Notes: generated by a model not told the origin, from the letters alone. A stretch of 64,000 nt of DNA from Streptosporangium brasiliense (GCF_030811595.1 NZ_JAUSRB010000001.1:496001-560000), one strand, 5' to 3'. Counted from the stretch's first letter, positions 45,668 through 54,052 are shown. Program-made: numbers and translations.

Positions 45668-47080
45668 TCATAATGCTTTGAGCGGTGTCTGTTCGACCGC
45701 CGTCGCCAGCCGCCGGACCCCCTCGGCCAGCTCCGCCAGGTGGACGGCCGAGGAGTGGGTCACCCGGATGTGGGGGCCCGGAGGCTCGGCCGGGTAGTAG
45801 ATGCGTCCCGGGCTCACCAGCACGCCCGCCCGCCGGGCCGTCTCCACCACGGCGTCCTCGTCACGGTCGGGCGGCAGCCGTACCCACAGGTGCAGGCCGC
45901 CCCTGGGGACGAGATGGATCTCGGCGGCGGGCAGCCGGGCGGCCAGCGCGGCGGCGAGCGCGTCCCGGCGGACCGTCAGCTCGGCGCCCACCGCGGCCAG
46001 GTGGCGCCGCCAGGCGGGCGAGCCGACGAACTCCAGCGCCGTCTCCTGCAGCGGCCTGGCCACGAAGAACGACTCCACCACCTGGCTCGCCCGCAGCCGC
46101 CGCGCCGCCGGGCCCCGGGCGACGACCCCGGCGACCCGCATGCTGGGCGACAGGACCTTGCTGAGCGAGTTGACGTGCACGACCGTGCCGTGGGCGTCCA
46201 GCGTGACCATCGGCGGCGGGGCGGGGGCGGCGGTGAAGTATCGGGCGTAGTCGTCCTCGACGACGAACGCCCCCGCCGCCCGGGCGATCGCGAGCACCTG
46301 CCGGCGCCGTTCGAGCGTGAGGGTCGCGCCGGTGGGATTGTGCAGGGTCGGCTGGCAGAAGAAGACCCGCGCGCCCGTGACGGCGAACGCCTCCGCCAGC
46401 AGCTCGGGCCGGACCCCGTCGCGGTCCGTCGGCACGGCCGTCGCCCGCAGTCCGGCCGCCCGGGCGGCGGCGAGCGCGCCCGGGTAGGTCGGGGTCTCGA
46501 CGAGGACGGGGGTGTCCGGGGCGGCCAGGGCGCGGAAGGCGTGGGTGAGGGCGGACTGGCCGCCGCTGACGACGAGGACGTCCGAGGCGGTGACGCCGCC
46601 GCCCACCTCCCGGGCGAACCACCCGCGCAGCTCGGCCAGGCCGGTCAGCGGTGGCAGCTCCCAGGCGCCGGGGCGGCGCAGCGCGCGGGAGGCGGCCGCC
46701 GACAGGGCCCTGGCGGGGCGCAGGGCCGGGGTGAGATAGCCGCCGGTGAGCGGGATGACGCCGTCCGGCGGGGAGGCCAGCAGGCCGCTCACCGTGGCGT
46801 CGTCCACCACCCGGTCGCCCAGCGCCACCGTCTGCCAGGACAGGTCCGCCGTGTCGCCGGAGCGGGGGGTCGCGGGGGCGACGTAGGTGCCGCTGCCGGG
46901 CCTGATGACCACCCGTCCCTCGGCGGCGAGCTGGCCGAGCGCCCGTGAGACCGTCACCGGGCTCACGCCGTGCAGCCGCATGAGCTCCCGGCTCGACGGC
47001 AGCCTGTCCCCGGGCCGCAGGCGCTCTGTCACCTCCCGGATGATGGCCGCCAGACGGACGATACTGCTATCGTCATTCAT
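45668..47080 (-). CDS. MocR-type regulator (GntR HTH fused to aminotransferase domain)
   Basis: 470 residues from ATG at 47080; longer frames would cross the opposing gene. GntR winged helix about 1-70: LRPGDRLPSSRELMRLHGVSPVTVSRALGQL, wing RPGSGTYV. Aminotransferase-fold domain about 110-465 with VVSGGQSALTHAFRAL, FCQPTLHNPTGATLT, VVEDDYARYF and the PLP-Lys site HVNSLSKVLSPSMRVAG. MocR proteins sense PLP or amine/amino-acid adducts and typically control a divergent neighbour, here an EamA exporter. The two start codons sit inside one shared palindrome (47066-47096). Confidence 0.93.
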   Translation of the reverse strand: MNDDSSIVRLAAIIREVTERLRPGDRLPSSRELMRLHGVSPVTVSRALGQLAAEGRVVIRPGSGTYVAPATPRSGDTADLSWQTVALGDRVVDDATVSGLLASPPDGVIPLTGGYLTPALRPARALSAAASRALRRPGAWELPPLTGLAELRGWFAREVGGGVTASDVLVVSGGQSALTHAFRALAAPDTPVLVETPTYPGALAAARAAGLRATAVPTDRDGVRPELLAEAFAVTGARVFFCQPTLHNPTGATLTLERRRQVLAIARAAGAFVVEDDYARYFTAAPAPPPMVTLDAHGTVVHVNSLSKVLSPSMRVAGVVARGPAARRLRASQVVESFFVARPLQETALEFVGSPAWRRHLAAVGAELTVRRDALAAALAARLPAAEIHLVPRGGLHLWVRLPPDRDEDAVVETARRAGVLVSPGRIYYPAEPPGPHIRVTHSSAVHLAELAEGVRRLATAVEQTPLKAL

Positions 47081-47096
47081 GATGAATAAGAGTAGC
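47066..47096. promoter_or_regulatory. 31-bp hyphenated dyad containing both divergent start codons
   Basis: GCTA-5-ATTCAT-G-ATGAAT-5-TAGC, perfectly symmetrical in its 20 defined positions and centred on 47081. The minus-strand ATG (47080) and the plus-strand ATG codons (47079, 47082) lie within the core ATTCATGATGAAT, so neither gene can have a normal Shine-Dalgarno leader. Likely MocR operator. Confidence 0.8.
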
Positions 47097-48032
47097 GCTA
47101 TTGTCCCGAATCGAGTAGCGGTCGCCCCGGTTGCGGGCGTCGGGACCGGTCCGTCCGCCTCTCCGGGCACGGCGTGGCGCGGGACCCTGCTGGCCGGCCT
47201 CGGCGTGCTGTCGTTCTCGGGATCCTTCCCGGCGACGGTCTTCGCGATGGAGGGGTTCGACCCCTATCTCGTGGCGATCGGCCGCGCCGCGGTGGCCGCG
47301 GCGGCGGCGCTGACCTTCCTGCTGGTGGCCCGGGGGCCGCTGCTGCCGCCCAGGTCCCACCTGCGGTCCTACCTCGTCATCGCGGCCGGCGTGGTGTTCG
47401 GCTTCCCCGTATTCAGCGGGCTGGCGCTCGACGCCGGGGCCAGCACCTCCCACGCCGCGGTGGTCATCGGGCTCCTGCCCGCCGCCACCGCCGCCTGCGC
47501 CGTGCTGCGGGGCGGGGAGCGGCCCAGGCCGCTGTTCTGGGTGGCCTGCGGCCTGGGGGCCGTGGCGATCACGGCCTTCACCGTCAGCCGCGGCGGCGGC
47601 CACGTCACCGGGGCCGACCTGCTCCTGGTGGGCGCGCTGCTGTCGGCCGCGGTCGGCTACACCGAGGGCGGCCGCCTGGCCCGCGAGACCCCCGGCTGGC
47701 GGGTGATCTCCTACGCCCTCGTCGTCGCCGCGCCGCTCACCGTCCCCCTGACGGTCGCGCTGGCGCTGACCACGGACCCGCGGCCCAGCGCGGTGTCGCT
47801 GGCCGGATCCGCCTATGTGGGGCTGGTCTCGATGTTCCTCGGCTTCATCCCCTGGTACGCGGGCCTGGCCGCGGGCGGGATCGCCCGGGCCGGGCAGACC
47901 CAGCTCGTGCAGCCGCTGCTGACGCTGCTGTGGGCGTGGCTCCTGCTGGACGAGCGGTTCGGCCCGGTGACGGTCGCGGCCGCGCTGGCCGTGCTCGTGT
48001 GTGTCGCCATGAGCCAGCGGGCACGCTCTTGA
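47079..48032 (+). CDS. EamA/DMT-family transporter
   Basis: 317 residues from ATG at 47079 (or the adjacent ATG 47082). About 10 membrane helices in two EamA repeats: first GTLLAGLGVLSFSGSFPATV, FDPYLVAIGRAAVAAAAAL; second ADLLLVGALLSAAVGYTEGGRLA and the closing AGQTQLVQPLLTLLWAWLLLDE. DMT members export amino acids or metabolites. Divergent from the MocR-type regulator and predicted to be under its control through the shared dyad; presumably exports the amine or amino acid that regulator senses (inference). Confidence 0.9.
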   Translation: MMNKSSAIVPNRVAVAPVAGVGTGPSASPGTAWRGTLLAGLGVLSFSGSFPATVFAMEGFDPYLVAIGRAAVAAAAALTFLLVARGPLLPPRSHLRSYLVIAAGVVFGFPVFSGLALDAGASTSHAAVVIGLLPAATAACAVLRGGERPRPLFWVACGLGAVAITAFTVSRGGGHVTGADLLLVGALLSAAVGYTEGGRLARETPGWRVISYALVVAAPLTVPLTVALALTTDPRPSAVSLAGSAYVGLVSMFLGFIPWYAGLAAGGIARAGQTQLVQPLLTLLWAWLLLDERFGPVTVAAALAVLVCVAMSQRARS

Positions 48033-48061
48033 AGGATGTGACATCCAGGCGCAGGATGTGA
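48033..48061. promoter_or_regulatory. Direct repeats and palindrome upstream of the diiron gene
   Basis: AGGATGTGA occurs at 48033-48041 and 48053-48061, exactly 20 bp apart (two helical turns). The first copy is part of the perfect palindrome GGATGTGACATCC (48034-48046). No regulator gene adjoins. Confidence 0.5.
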
Positions 48062-48090
48062 GCTGTAGCTGTCACAAAAGGGGTGAAAGC

Positions 48091-49113
48091 ATGGCGGACC
48101 TATCGATTCCCGAAGGTGGCTTCTGGCCCGCTCCGGAGATCCCCCAGCCGAACATCTACCCGATGGAGTGGCGGGTCGAGACGGACAAGCTGGCGGCCAT
48201 CTACGAGAAGTCCAAGCGCATGGTCTGGAACCCCGCCGACCTGCCCTGGGACGGCCTCGACCCGGACGACTTCACCCCCGAACAGCGCCTGGGGATCATG
48301 TACTGGTTCGCCGTGCTGGCCAACTTCGACGCCTCGGGCCCGGCCGTCTTCGCCCGGGCCACCATCCAGGCGTTCGAGAAGCACGAGGAGGATCCGGTCC
48401 GCAAGTGCTTCTTCTCGATCACACGTGACGAGATGAACCACGAGGAGTGCTGCCAGCGCACCATCGCCAAACTCTGGCCGGGCGGGCCGCTCGACTGGAG
48501 CCCCGCCACCGACCTGGAGAGGGCCGCCCACAACAACATCGGCTGGCTCTACCACAACGGCGGCCGCTACTGGACGGGCTACAGCGGCGCGGTCGGCAAA
48601 TACACCCTGCCGGTGCTGTTCACCAGCTTCATGATGGGCGAGATGGCCGCCTCCACCCTGTTCCGCGGGATGGCCACCGGCACCACCCACCCGGTCTTCG
48701 GCGAGATGTTCCAGCGCATCGGCCGTGACGAGTCGCGCCATCTCCAGATCTGCATGACCATCCTGGAGAACGAGTGGCCCGGCCTCACCGACGACACCCG
48801 CACGCTGATCACCCGCCAGCTCCGCGCCGGGTTCGTCTTCCTCTCCATGATCCTCTGGGAGCCGCCGGGCGGCTTCTGGGAGCTGCCCCCCTACTTCCTG
48901 CACAACCACCGCGTCCTGATGGACCACGCCCGCGACGCCGGACTCGGCGTGCTCTCCTACGAGGAGCAGGCCGACAACTGGCGCGTGGCGATGGCCCGGA
49001 TCCGCGCCATCGTGGAGCGCTGGGGCATCGAGTTCCCCGCCATCCCCGAGCTCGACATCGAAGGCGTCGAGGTCGACTTCCTCGACCCCGAGGACATCAT
49101 CCCGGTCTTCTGA
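48091..49113 (+). CDS. Ferritin-like diiron carboxylate protein (putative oxidase/oxygenase)
   Basis: 340 residues from ATG at 48091, with GGGGTGAAAG upstream. It carries two helix pairs with ExxH motifs: FSITRDEMNHEEC (Glu about 114, His about 117) and QRIGRDESRHLQI (about 215-218), with further Glu candidates in EKHEED and SFMMGEMAAS. This is the layout of R2-like/AurF-like non-heme diiron enzymes. Conserved-looking aromatic patches include WNPADLPWDGL and WEPPGGFWELPPYFLHNHR. Substrate unknown. A YoaK-type membrane protein gene starts 5 bases after its stop. Confidence 0.8.
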   Translation: MADLSIPEGGFWPAPEIPQPNIYPMEWRVETDKLAAIYEKSKRMVWNPADLPWDGLDPDDFTPEQRLGIMYWFAVLANFDASGPAVFARATIQAFEKHEEDPVRKCFFSITRDEMNHEECCQRTIAKLWPGGPLDWSPATDLERAAHNNIGWLYHNGGRYWTGYSGAVGKYTLPVLFTSFMMGEMAASTLFRGMATGTTHPVFGEMFQRIGRDESRHLQICMTILENEWPGLTDDTRTLITRQLRAGFVFLSMILWEPPGGFWELPPYFLHNHRVLMDHARDAGLGVLSYEEQADNWRVAMARIRAIVERWGIEFPAIPELDIEGVEVDFLDPEDIIPVF

Positions 49114-49118
49114 CCCCG

Positions 49119-49835
49119 GTGACCACCATCGGCGGCGGAGCGGCCGCGGCGGCGCGGCGGTGGAGCTACGCCGTCCTGGTCCTGCTGACCCTGGCGGCGG
49201 GCGCGATGGACGCGGTCGCCTTCCTGGCGCTCGGAGGCGTCTTCACCGCCAACATGACCGGCAACCTGATCCTCGTGGCCCTCGTCGGCGGCGAGGACTG
49301 GCAGCTCCGCGCGGTGCGTTCGGGCACCGCGTGCGTGATCTTCTGTGTCGGGCTCCTCGCCGGTTTCGCGGCGCCCGGACGCGGCCGGCCGGGCGAGGCG
49401 TGGCCGCCGGCCGTCACCGGCCTGCTCCGGGCCTGCCTCGCGCTCCACGCCGTCTTCCTCGCCGGCTGGATGCTCTGCGACGCCGTACCCGGAGCGGCCT
49501 GGACGCTCCCGCTGATCGCGGTGGCCTCCTGCGCCATGGGCCTGCAGGCGGCCGCGGCCCGGCGCGTCGACGTCGCCGGCATCACCGCCACCTTCGTCAC
49601 CGGCACCCTCACCTCGCTGATGCGCTCGCTGGCCGGGCGTAGCACCGTCGACGCCGCGCACCGCGCGGTGGTCGTCCTGGCCCTCGTCGCCGGCGCGCTC
49701 TGCGCCGCGCTCCTGCTGCGCCTCGCGCCGCTCTGCGCGGGCGCGCTGCCGCTGCTGTTCACGCTCCTCGCGCTCGCCACGGTCGCGGCGGGCCGGTCAG
49801 CCCGCCGCGGAGGCGACGGCCGGCAGGTAGCCTGA
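49119..49835 (+). CDS. YoaK/DUF1275 family membrane protein
   Basis: 238 residues from GTG at 49119, 5 bases after the diiron gene. Six to seven hydrophobic helices; the family motif is AGAMDAVAFLALGGVFTANM followed by TGNLILVALV near 40-55, and AGITATFVTGTLTSL near 150-165. Function of DUF1275 is unknown; members are often near redox or transport genes. The last 39 bases overlap the convergent esterase gene. Confidence 0.9.
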   Translation: MTTIGGGAAAAARRWSYAVLVLLTLAAGAMDAVAFLALGGVFTANMTGNLILVALVGGEDWQLRAVRSGTACVIFCVGLLAGFAAPGRGRPGEAWPPAVTGLLRACLALHAVFLAGWMLCDAVPGAAWTLPLIAVASCAMGLQAAAARRVDVAGITATFVTGTLTSLMRSLAGRSTVDAAHRAVVVLALVAGALCAALLLRLAPLCAGALPLLFTLLALATVAAGRSARRGGDGRQVA

Positions 49836-50606
49836 GGACTGCCCACGCTTGTTCGGGTGGTAGGACTGCCAGGCGTCGTCCGGCGTGATGCGGGTGACCC
49901 ACTCCCGGCCGATCCCGCCGAGGGCGCACACCCCGTGCCCGGCGAAGGCCTCACGCACGTCGACGTAGTGGAAGCCGGCGCTGCCGGCCTGCTCCCGGAT
50001 GACCGCGTTGACATGGTCGGCGAGCTGGTTCACGCCCCTGCGCCGCCACTCGGCGACGGCGCAGTCAGGGGTGTGGTCCGGCTCGAACAGCCGCGGGTAG
50101 CCGACGACGAGGACCTCCGCCTCCGGGGCGGCCGCACGGACGGCCCGGTAGGTCCAGGCGAGTTTGCCGGGGAGCTCCTGCTCGGTGAACCGGCCGGCGT
50201 CGCCGAGGGCGCGCTCGCAGTCCCCGGCGTCGCCGTCGGCCACGACGCAGTCGACGACGGCCGCCTCGAAGCCGGCGTCGTCGCCGCCGATCGTGAGGGT
50301 GACCAGAGTGGTGTCATCGCTCAGGGCGTCGGGGATCTGCCTGTACACCACGTCGTCGGTGACCGCGCCGCCGCAGGCGCCGTACTCGAAGGTGTCGGGG
50401 CGTTGGGCGCGGGCCCACAGGACCGGGTAGGAGTTGGCGCTGCGACGGCACAGCCCGCTGTCGGGGTCGTAGTCCCCGGCGCCGGAACCGGAGGAGAAGG
50501 AATCTCCCAGAGCCGCGTAGTGCTCCGCCACGACGGGTCCGGCGGAGGCGGCGCCGGAGGCGATCAGAGGGGTGGTGGCAAGGATTGCGAGAAACTGGTG
50601 ACGCAC
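49797..50606 (-). CDS. Secreted SGNH/GDSL-type esterase or lipase
   Basis: 269 residues from GTG at 50606, with AGGAGA upstream; this places a Sec signal (FLAILATTPLIASGAASA) at the N-terminus. Block I is YAALGDSFSSGSGAGDY (catalytic Ser), block III TIGGDDAGFEA, block V SYHPNKRGQ (catalytic His). Six cysteines outside the signal peptide, as in the Streptomyces secreted SGNH lipases. Hydrolyses ester bonds in lipids or glycans outside the cell. Its 3' end overlaps the YoaK-type gene tail to tail. Confidence 0.92.
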   Translation of the reverse strand: MRHQFLAILATTPLIASGAASAGPVVAEHYAALGDSFSSGSGAGDYDPDSGLCRRSANSYPVLWARAQRPDTFEYGACGGAVTDDVVYRQIPDALSDDTTLVTLTIGGDDAGFEAAVVDCVVADGDAGDCERALGDAGRFTEQELPGKLAWTYRAVRAAAPEAEVLVVGYPRLFEPDHTPDCAVAEWRRRGVNQLADHVNAVIREQAGSAGFHYVDVREAFAGHGVCALGGIGREWVTRITPDDAWQSYHPNKRGQSSGYLPAVASAAG

Positions 50607-51097
50607 GGGATTCTCCTGTGACCAATGCGAGTGATCATAACGATCATCAATGTATTCGTCACTTTGCGCCGCGTCGCCTGGGCGCGCGGGCGGAGCGGCG
50701 GCCCGCCGCCGCGGAGAACGGATCCGCCGGATCGGGCGCCGCGCGAGAACCGGGGCGGCGTCGATCACCCGACGCGCGGAACCGGTTTTATCTGATTAAT
50801 TTTCCGGCAAATTCATCGTCAAATATCTTCCGCCCCGACGGCGTGCCGGGTGATCGGTCGAAGTACCTTCCAGGCCAGTTGAGAGGCCCGATCGGGCGAT
50901 GTCCGGCTCCCTTGGGGGTTTCCGCGGCCCGCGGCCGTGCGCCGACGGCCACCCGGCTCGTCGGACATGGGTGTCGGCGGAAACTCAAGAACGCGCAAAA
51001 GGCAGTTATGCTTTCGTGTACTAGGAAATCCTGACATGTCAACCGAATCGGGGCAAATCAAAACAGGTGACAGTGCCTGTCATCGAAAGGTCGATCA
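50607..51097. other. Non-coding region with AT-rich patches
   Basis: No convincing gene. An AT-rich island at about 50785-50835 breaks the surrounding GC content. Upstream of the next gene lie a TGACATGTCA palindrome (51032-51041) and a GACAG-TGC-CTGTC dyad (51070-51082), candidate operators. Open frames here have no start signals and cross these dyads. Confidence 0.6.
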
Positions 51098-51526
51098 ATG
51101 AACAACGACGCCGTGTGGGTACGGGGCGTAACGGGCATACAACTGCACCACACCACAGACCTCCAGGACGCCGGCCGGTTTCTCGGCAATGCGGTGATGG
51201 CACTGCGGGCCGCGCACGTACGGACCGGTGACGACCGGTACTCCGGCCTCGCCGCTCAGATCAAGACCATGGTGGCGGAGGCGCGGGTGCTGGAGAGCCA
51301 GGCCCGGACGAGCATGGAGGGGCTGCACTCGGCGGATCCCGAGCGGTTCGTCCGCTGCCGCGACGGCGAGGAGCCCTGGCCCGACGAGATCCAGCCGGGA
51401 TTCGTCCCGCGCCACACCTGCAGGGACCAGTGCCTGTACCACGACCACGATGTCCTGGACGCCATCCTGCAGTGCATCTGCGGGCGGCCCCCGTGCCGGG
51501 CGTGCGCCATCGACGGCCCGGCCTGA
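51098..51526 (+). CDS. Hypothetical protein with Cys/His-rich C-terminus
   Basis: 142 residues from ATG at 51098 (GAAAGG about 10 bases upstream). The first about 90 residues are predicted helical (VMALRAAHVRTGDDRYSGLA, IKTMVAEARVLESQARTSME). The last about 35 form a metal-binding-looking module: HTCRDQCLYHDHDV, then CICGRPPCRAC. The Cys/His spacing could hold one or two zinc ions or an Fe-S cluster. I do not recognise the family. It sits alone downstream of the palindrome-bearing region and may be a small regulator. Confidence 0.7.
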   Translation: MNNDAVWVRGVTGIQLHHTTDLQDAGRFLGNAVMALRAAHVRTGDDRYSGLAAQIKTMVAEARVLESQARTSMEGLHSADPERFVRCRDGEEPWPDEIQPGFVPRHTCRDQCLYHDHDVLDAILQCICGRPPCRACAIDGPA

Positions 51527-51753
51527 GCCGGACCCGCGCCGGGTCCGGCGGCGGGCACGGCGCGCCCCGGCCGCCGTTCACCCCGATGCCCGCCTACGGC
51601 CTGACCGGGCGGGTCCGCGGCGATGAGAACGCCGGGGAACTGTTCCTGGAGTGACGATCTCTCCCACAATGGGGGTCGGGACACCAGCCCCGGTCCCGTC
51701 GCCCGCGGAGTTTCCGGGTGGGGAGGCTCTTCGGTGACACAGGAGGAAATGTC

Positions 51754-52230
51754 GTGAGTGGAAGTCCCGCGGTCGGAGACGTGGTCGAGGATTTCGAGCT
51801 TCTCGACCAGACCGGGACCCCGCGCAGGCTCACCGATCTCCTGGCGGACGGCCCGGTGGTGCTGTTCTTCTACCCGGCCGCCATGACGTCGGGGTGCACG
51901 GCCGAGAGCTGCCACTTCCGGGACCTGGCCGACGAGTTCGCCGCGGTGGGGGCGGTCCGGGTCGGGATCAGCCGCGACGCGGTCGACCGGCAGCGGCGCT
52001 TCGCCGAGACCTATGAGCTGGGCTTCCCCCTGCTGTCGGACCCCGACGGCACCGTCGCCCGGCGGTTCGGCGCCCGGCGCAGCATCGCGGTGGGCCCCTT
52101 CCTCACCCGCCGCATGACCTTCGTCGTCGACGTGGACCACCGTCTCCTCGAAGTGATCCACAGTGAGACCGGCATGCAGGCCCACGCCGACCGGGCCCTG
52201 GAAGTCTTGCGATCACGGGCCGGAGCGTGA
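51754..52230 (+). CDS. Peroxiredoxin (BCP/PrxQ type)
   Basis: 158 residues from GTG at 51754 with AGGAGG upstream. Thioredoxin fold; VVLFFYPAAMTSGCTAESC holds the peroxidatic Cys and, five residues later, the resolving Cys, the alpha2-type PrxQ arrangement (usual wording TPGCTxExC; here TSGCTAESC). Catalytic Arg in the later segment GISRDAVDRQRRF. Reduces peroxides in the cytosol using thioredoxin-like donors. No regulator or reductase adjoins. Confidence 0.93.
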   Translation: MSGSPAVGDVVEDFELLDQTGTPRRLTDLLADGPVVLFFYPAAMTSGCTAESCHFRDLADEFAAVGAVRVGISRDAVDRQRRFAETYELGFPLLSDPDGTVARRFGARRSIAVGPFLTRRMTFVVDVDHRLLEVIHSETGMQAHADRALEVLRSRAGA

Positions 52231-52356
52231 CCTGGCGGGGACGGTCACGCCTTTTTGCGTAGAGGTCCCAGGACAGCGCGCGGTGTAGCCGTGACCCAGC
52301 GCCGGAGACGCTCAGGGGAGACAGCCGAACCTTCCCTGGATCCGGCAGGAGGATGC

Positions 52357-52659
52357 ATGGTCAGCCTGGGATTTCTCGTTCCGCTCGAAGCCAAGCCCGG
52401 CAAGGAGGCGGAGGTGGAGCGCTTCCTCGACGAGGCGCTCCATCTCGCCGAGGCGGAGCCCGAGACCGTCGCCTGGTTCGCGATCCGCCTGAGCCCGTCG
52501 CTCTACGCCATCGTCGACTTCTTCCCCGACGAGTCCGGCCGTGAGACCCACCTGTCCGGCGAGGTCGCCAAGGCCCTCATGGAGAAGGCTCCGGACCTCT
52601 TCGAGAAGGCGCCGAACATCATCAGGACCAACGTCATCGCCGCCAAACTGCCGGGGTAG
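52357..52659 (+). CDS. Antibiotic-biosynthesis-monooxygenase-like (ABM) dimeric barrel protein
   Basis: 100 residues from ATG at 52357, with GGCAGGAGG upstream. LGFLVPLEAKPGKEAEVERFL at the N-terminus and WFAIRLSPSLYAIVDFFPDE in the middle match the ABM ferredoxin-like fold; the C-terminus ends IIRTNVIAAKLPG. Such proteins range from small quinone monooxygenases to heme-degrading enzymes; none of their specific motifs can be assigned here. Stands alone between the peroxiredoxin gene and the toxin gene. Confidence 0.8.
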   Translation: MVSLGFLVPLEAKPGKEAEVERFLDEALHLAEAEPETVAWFAIRLSPSLYAIVDFFPDESGRETHLSGEVAKALMEKAPDLFEKAPNIIRTNVIAAKLPG

Positions 52660-52814
52660 CCCCCGGCGGAAGCCCCGCCGTCGGTGACCGGCCCGGTGCC
52701 GCCGTGCCCCGCGTCACGCCGCGTGCGGACGCGTCGATGCGTGCCGGGGCCGGGACGGAGCGTTACATTCGGCACCTCGGTCTCGATCGGCGCGGCCATG
52801 GGACGGGGGCGGGT

Positions 52815-53174
52815 GTGGACAAGCCGGAGGCCACCTGGCTGCTGTACGTGTCCGCCTCCGGCGAGCCCGTGGTCAGCAAGGAGGTCCGCAAGGTCCTGGG
52901 GGGCGGTCCTCCGCTGAAGGAGCTCGGCGCGTTGATGACGCGGATCCAGCTCGGGAAGGCGCTGCCCCGCGACACCGGCTCCCTGGGCGGGGGGCTGTAC
53001 GAGGCCCGGCTGAGCCACGAGGGGACGGAATACCGGCTCTACTACGCCCTCGGCCCGCAGCGGGAGCACGTGCTTCTCGGGCTCGCCTTCCACAAGAAGG
53101 GCGGGCGGGGCGCTCAGGACCGGGTCAAGGAGCTTGCCGGGAGGCGGCTGGCCGACTGGCTGCGGAGGATATAA
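52815..53174 (+). CDS. HigB/RelE-like toxin (Gp49-like, DUF891)
   Basis: 119 residues from GTG at 52815. The RelE/HigB fold is indicated by GGGLYEARLSHEGTEYRLYY (strands beta2-beta3, with the usual LWELR as LYEAR), VLLGLAFHKKGGRGAQDRV and a basic C-terminal helix. Related toxins cleave mRNA on ribosomes. The gene precedes its probable XRE antitoxin by 27 bases, the HigBA order. A stretch before the LYEAR strand (PPLKELGALMTRIQLGKAL) is normal for the family. Confidence 0.85.
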   Translation: MDKPEATWLLYVSASGEPVVSKEVRKVLGGGPPLKELGALMTRIQLGKALPRDTGSLGGGLYEARLSHEGTEYRLYYALGPQREHVLLGLAFHKKGGRGAQDRVKELAGRRLADWLRRI

Positions 53175-53201
53175 GGTTGAACCGATACGAGGAGGCGCAC
53201 C

Positions 53202-53612
53202 GTGACCGACCCGCAGGTCGCCGAACTGCTCGGCATCGATCTGGACGATCCCGAGGTGCGGCGCGAGAACGAGGCCATCGAGCGTGACATGCGCCTCATC
53301 GAGACCCTGGTACGGCTCCGCAAGGCACAGGGGCTCACCCAGGCGCAGGTCGCCGAGCGCATGGGCCGCAGCCAGCCGGCGGTCTCGGACTTCGAGCGTC
53401 TGGGAGGAGACCCCCACCTGTCCACGGTCCGCCGCTACGCCCTGGCCATCGGCGCCGACATCGCCCACCTCGTCCGGACCTCGGGTGGTCCGCGGGCGCA
53501 GACTCAGGCAGCCCCCGCCCGGATCCACCTCGACGGCGCGGGCGGCACCACGGCCGCCCGGGGCGCGACGGGCGGGGTCGTCAGCCTGGACCTCACGCAG
53601 GCGGCCGGCTGA
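53202..53612 (+). CDS. XRE-family antitoxin (HigA-like)
   Basis: 136 residues from GTG at 53202, with GAGGAGGC upstream. HTH_3 domain about 35-95: LVRLRKAQGLTQAQVAERMG then RSQPAVSDFERLGGDPHLS. It extends into a low-complexity Ala/Gly/Thr tail (about 100-136) not usual for minimal HigA antitoxins. It probably neutralises the upstream toxin and represses the operon. Its stop overlaps the next gene (TGATG), making a three-gene unit. Confidence 0.87.
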   Translation: MTDPQVAELLGIDLDDPEVRRENEAIERDMRLIETLVRLRKAQGLTQAQVAERMGRSQPAVSDFERLGGDPHLSTVRRYALAIGADIAHLVRTSGGPRAQTQAAPARIHLDGAGGTTAARGATGGVVSLDLTQAAG

Positions 53613-54052
53613 TGCAGGGGTTCCTGGTGCTCTGCGACTCGGCGAGCACCGACCGGGCGACCGGGAAGATCAGCATGCTGGGCGCCGGATGGTCGCTGAC
53701 CGGGCCGGAGCTGCCTTCCACGGCCATCGCGGGCTTCCTCCGGGTGCCCTGGGAGGAGGCCAGGGCGGACCTCGACTTCACGCTCGGCCTGGTCGACGAG
53801 GGCGGAGAGCCGGTCATGGTGCCCGCGGCCGAGGAGGAGCGGCCGCTACGCTTCAGCGGGCAGCTCGCGGTCGACCCGGCCGACGCCGAGCTCGACGGGC
53901 TGGCCAGGAGCCTCGACATCCACTCCAGCTTCGCCATCAACGTGCACTCGCTCTCGCTCGGGCCCGGCCGCTACACCTGGACCCTGGAGGTCGACGGCCA
54001 GGAGCTCGCCTCGGTCACCTTCGGCGTCCGCCCCGACCCGGCCGCCGGATAA
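53612..54052 (+). CDS. DUF6941-like protein coupled to the toxin-antitoxin pair
   Basis: 146 residues. Begins MQGFLVLCDSASTDRATGKI with SMLGAGWSLTGPE and FLRVPWEEARADLDFTLGL; the ending RYTWTLEVDGQELASVTFGV suggests a beta-sandwich. It resembles actinobacterial DUF6941-type proteins, whose function is unknown. ATG at 53612 overlaps the antitoxin stop by one base, so all three genes are likely expressed together. No catalytic motif is evident. Confidence 0.75.
   Translation: MQGFLVLCDSASTDRATGKISMLGAGWSLTGPELPSTAIAGFLRVPWEEARADLDFTLGLVDEGGEPVMVPAAEEERPLRFSGQLAVDPADAELDGLARSLDIHSSFAINVHSLSLGPGRYTWTLEVDGQELASVTFGVRPDPAAG

Noticed and set aside
50585..51042. Reading frames on both strands in the gap before the Cys/His-rich gene
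   Set aside because: No coding signature; they cross AT-rich patches and palindromes.
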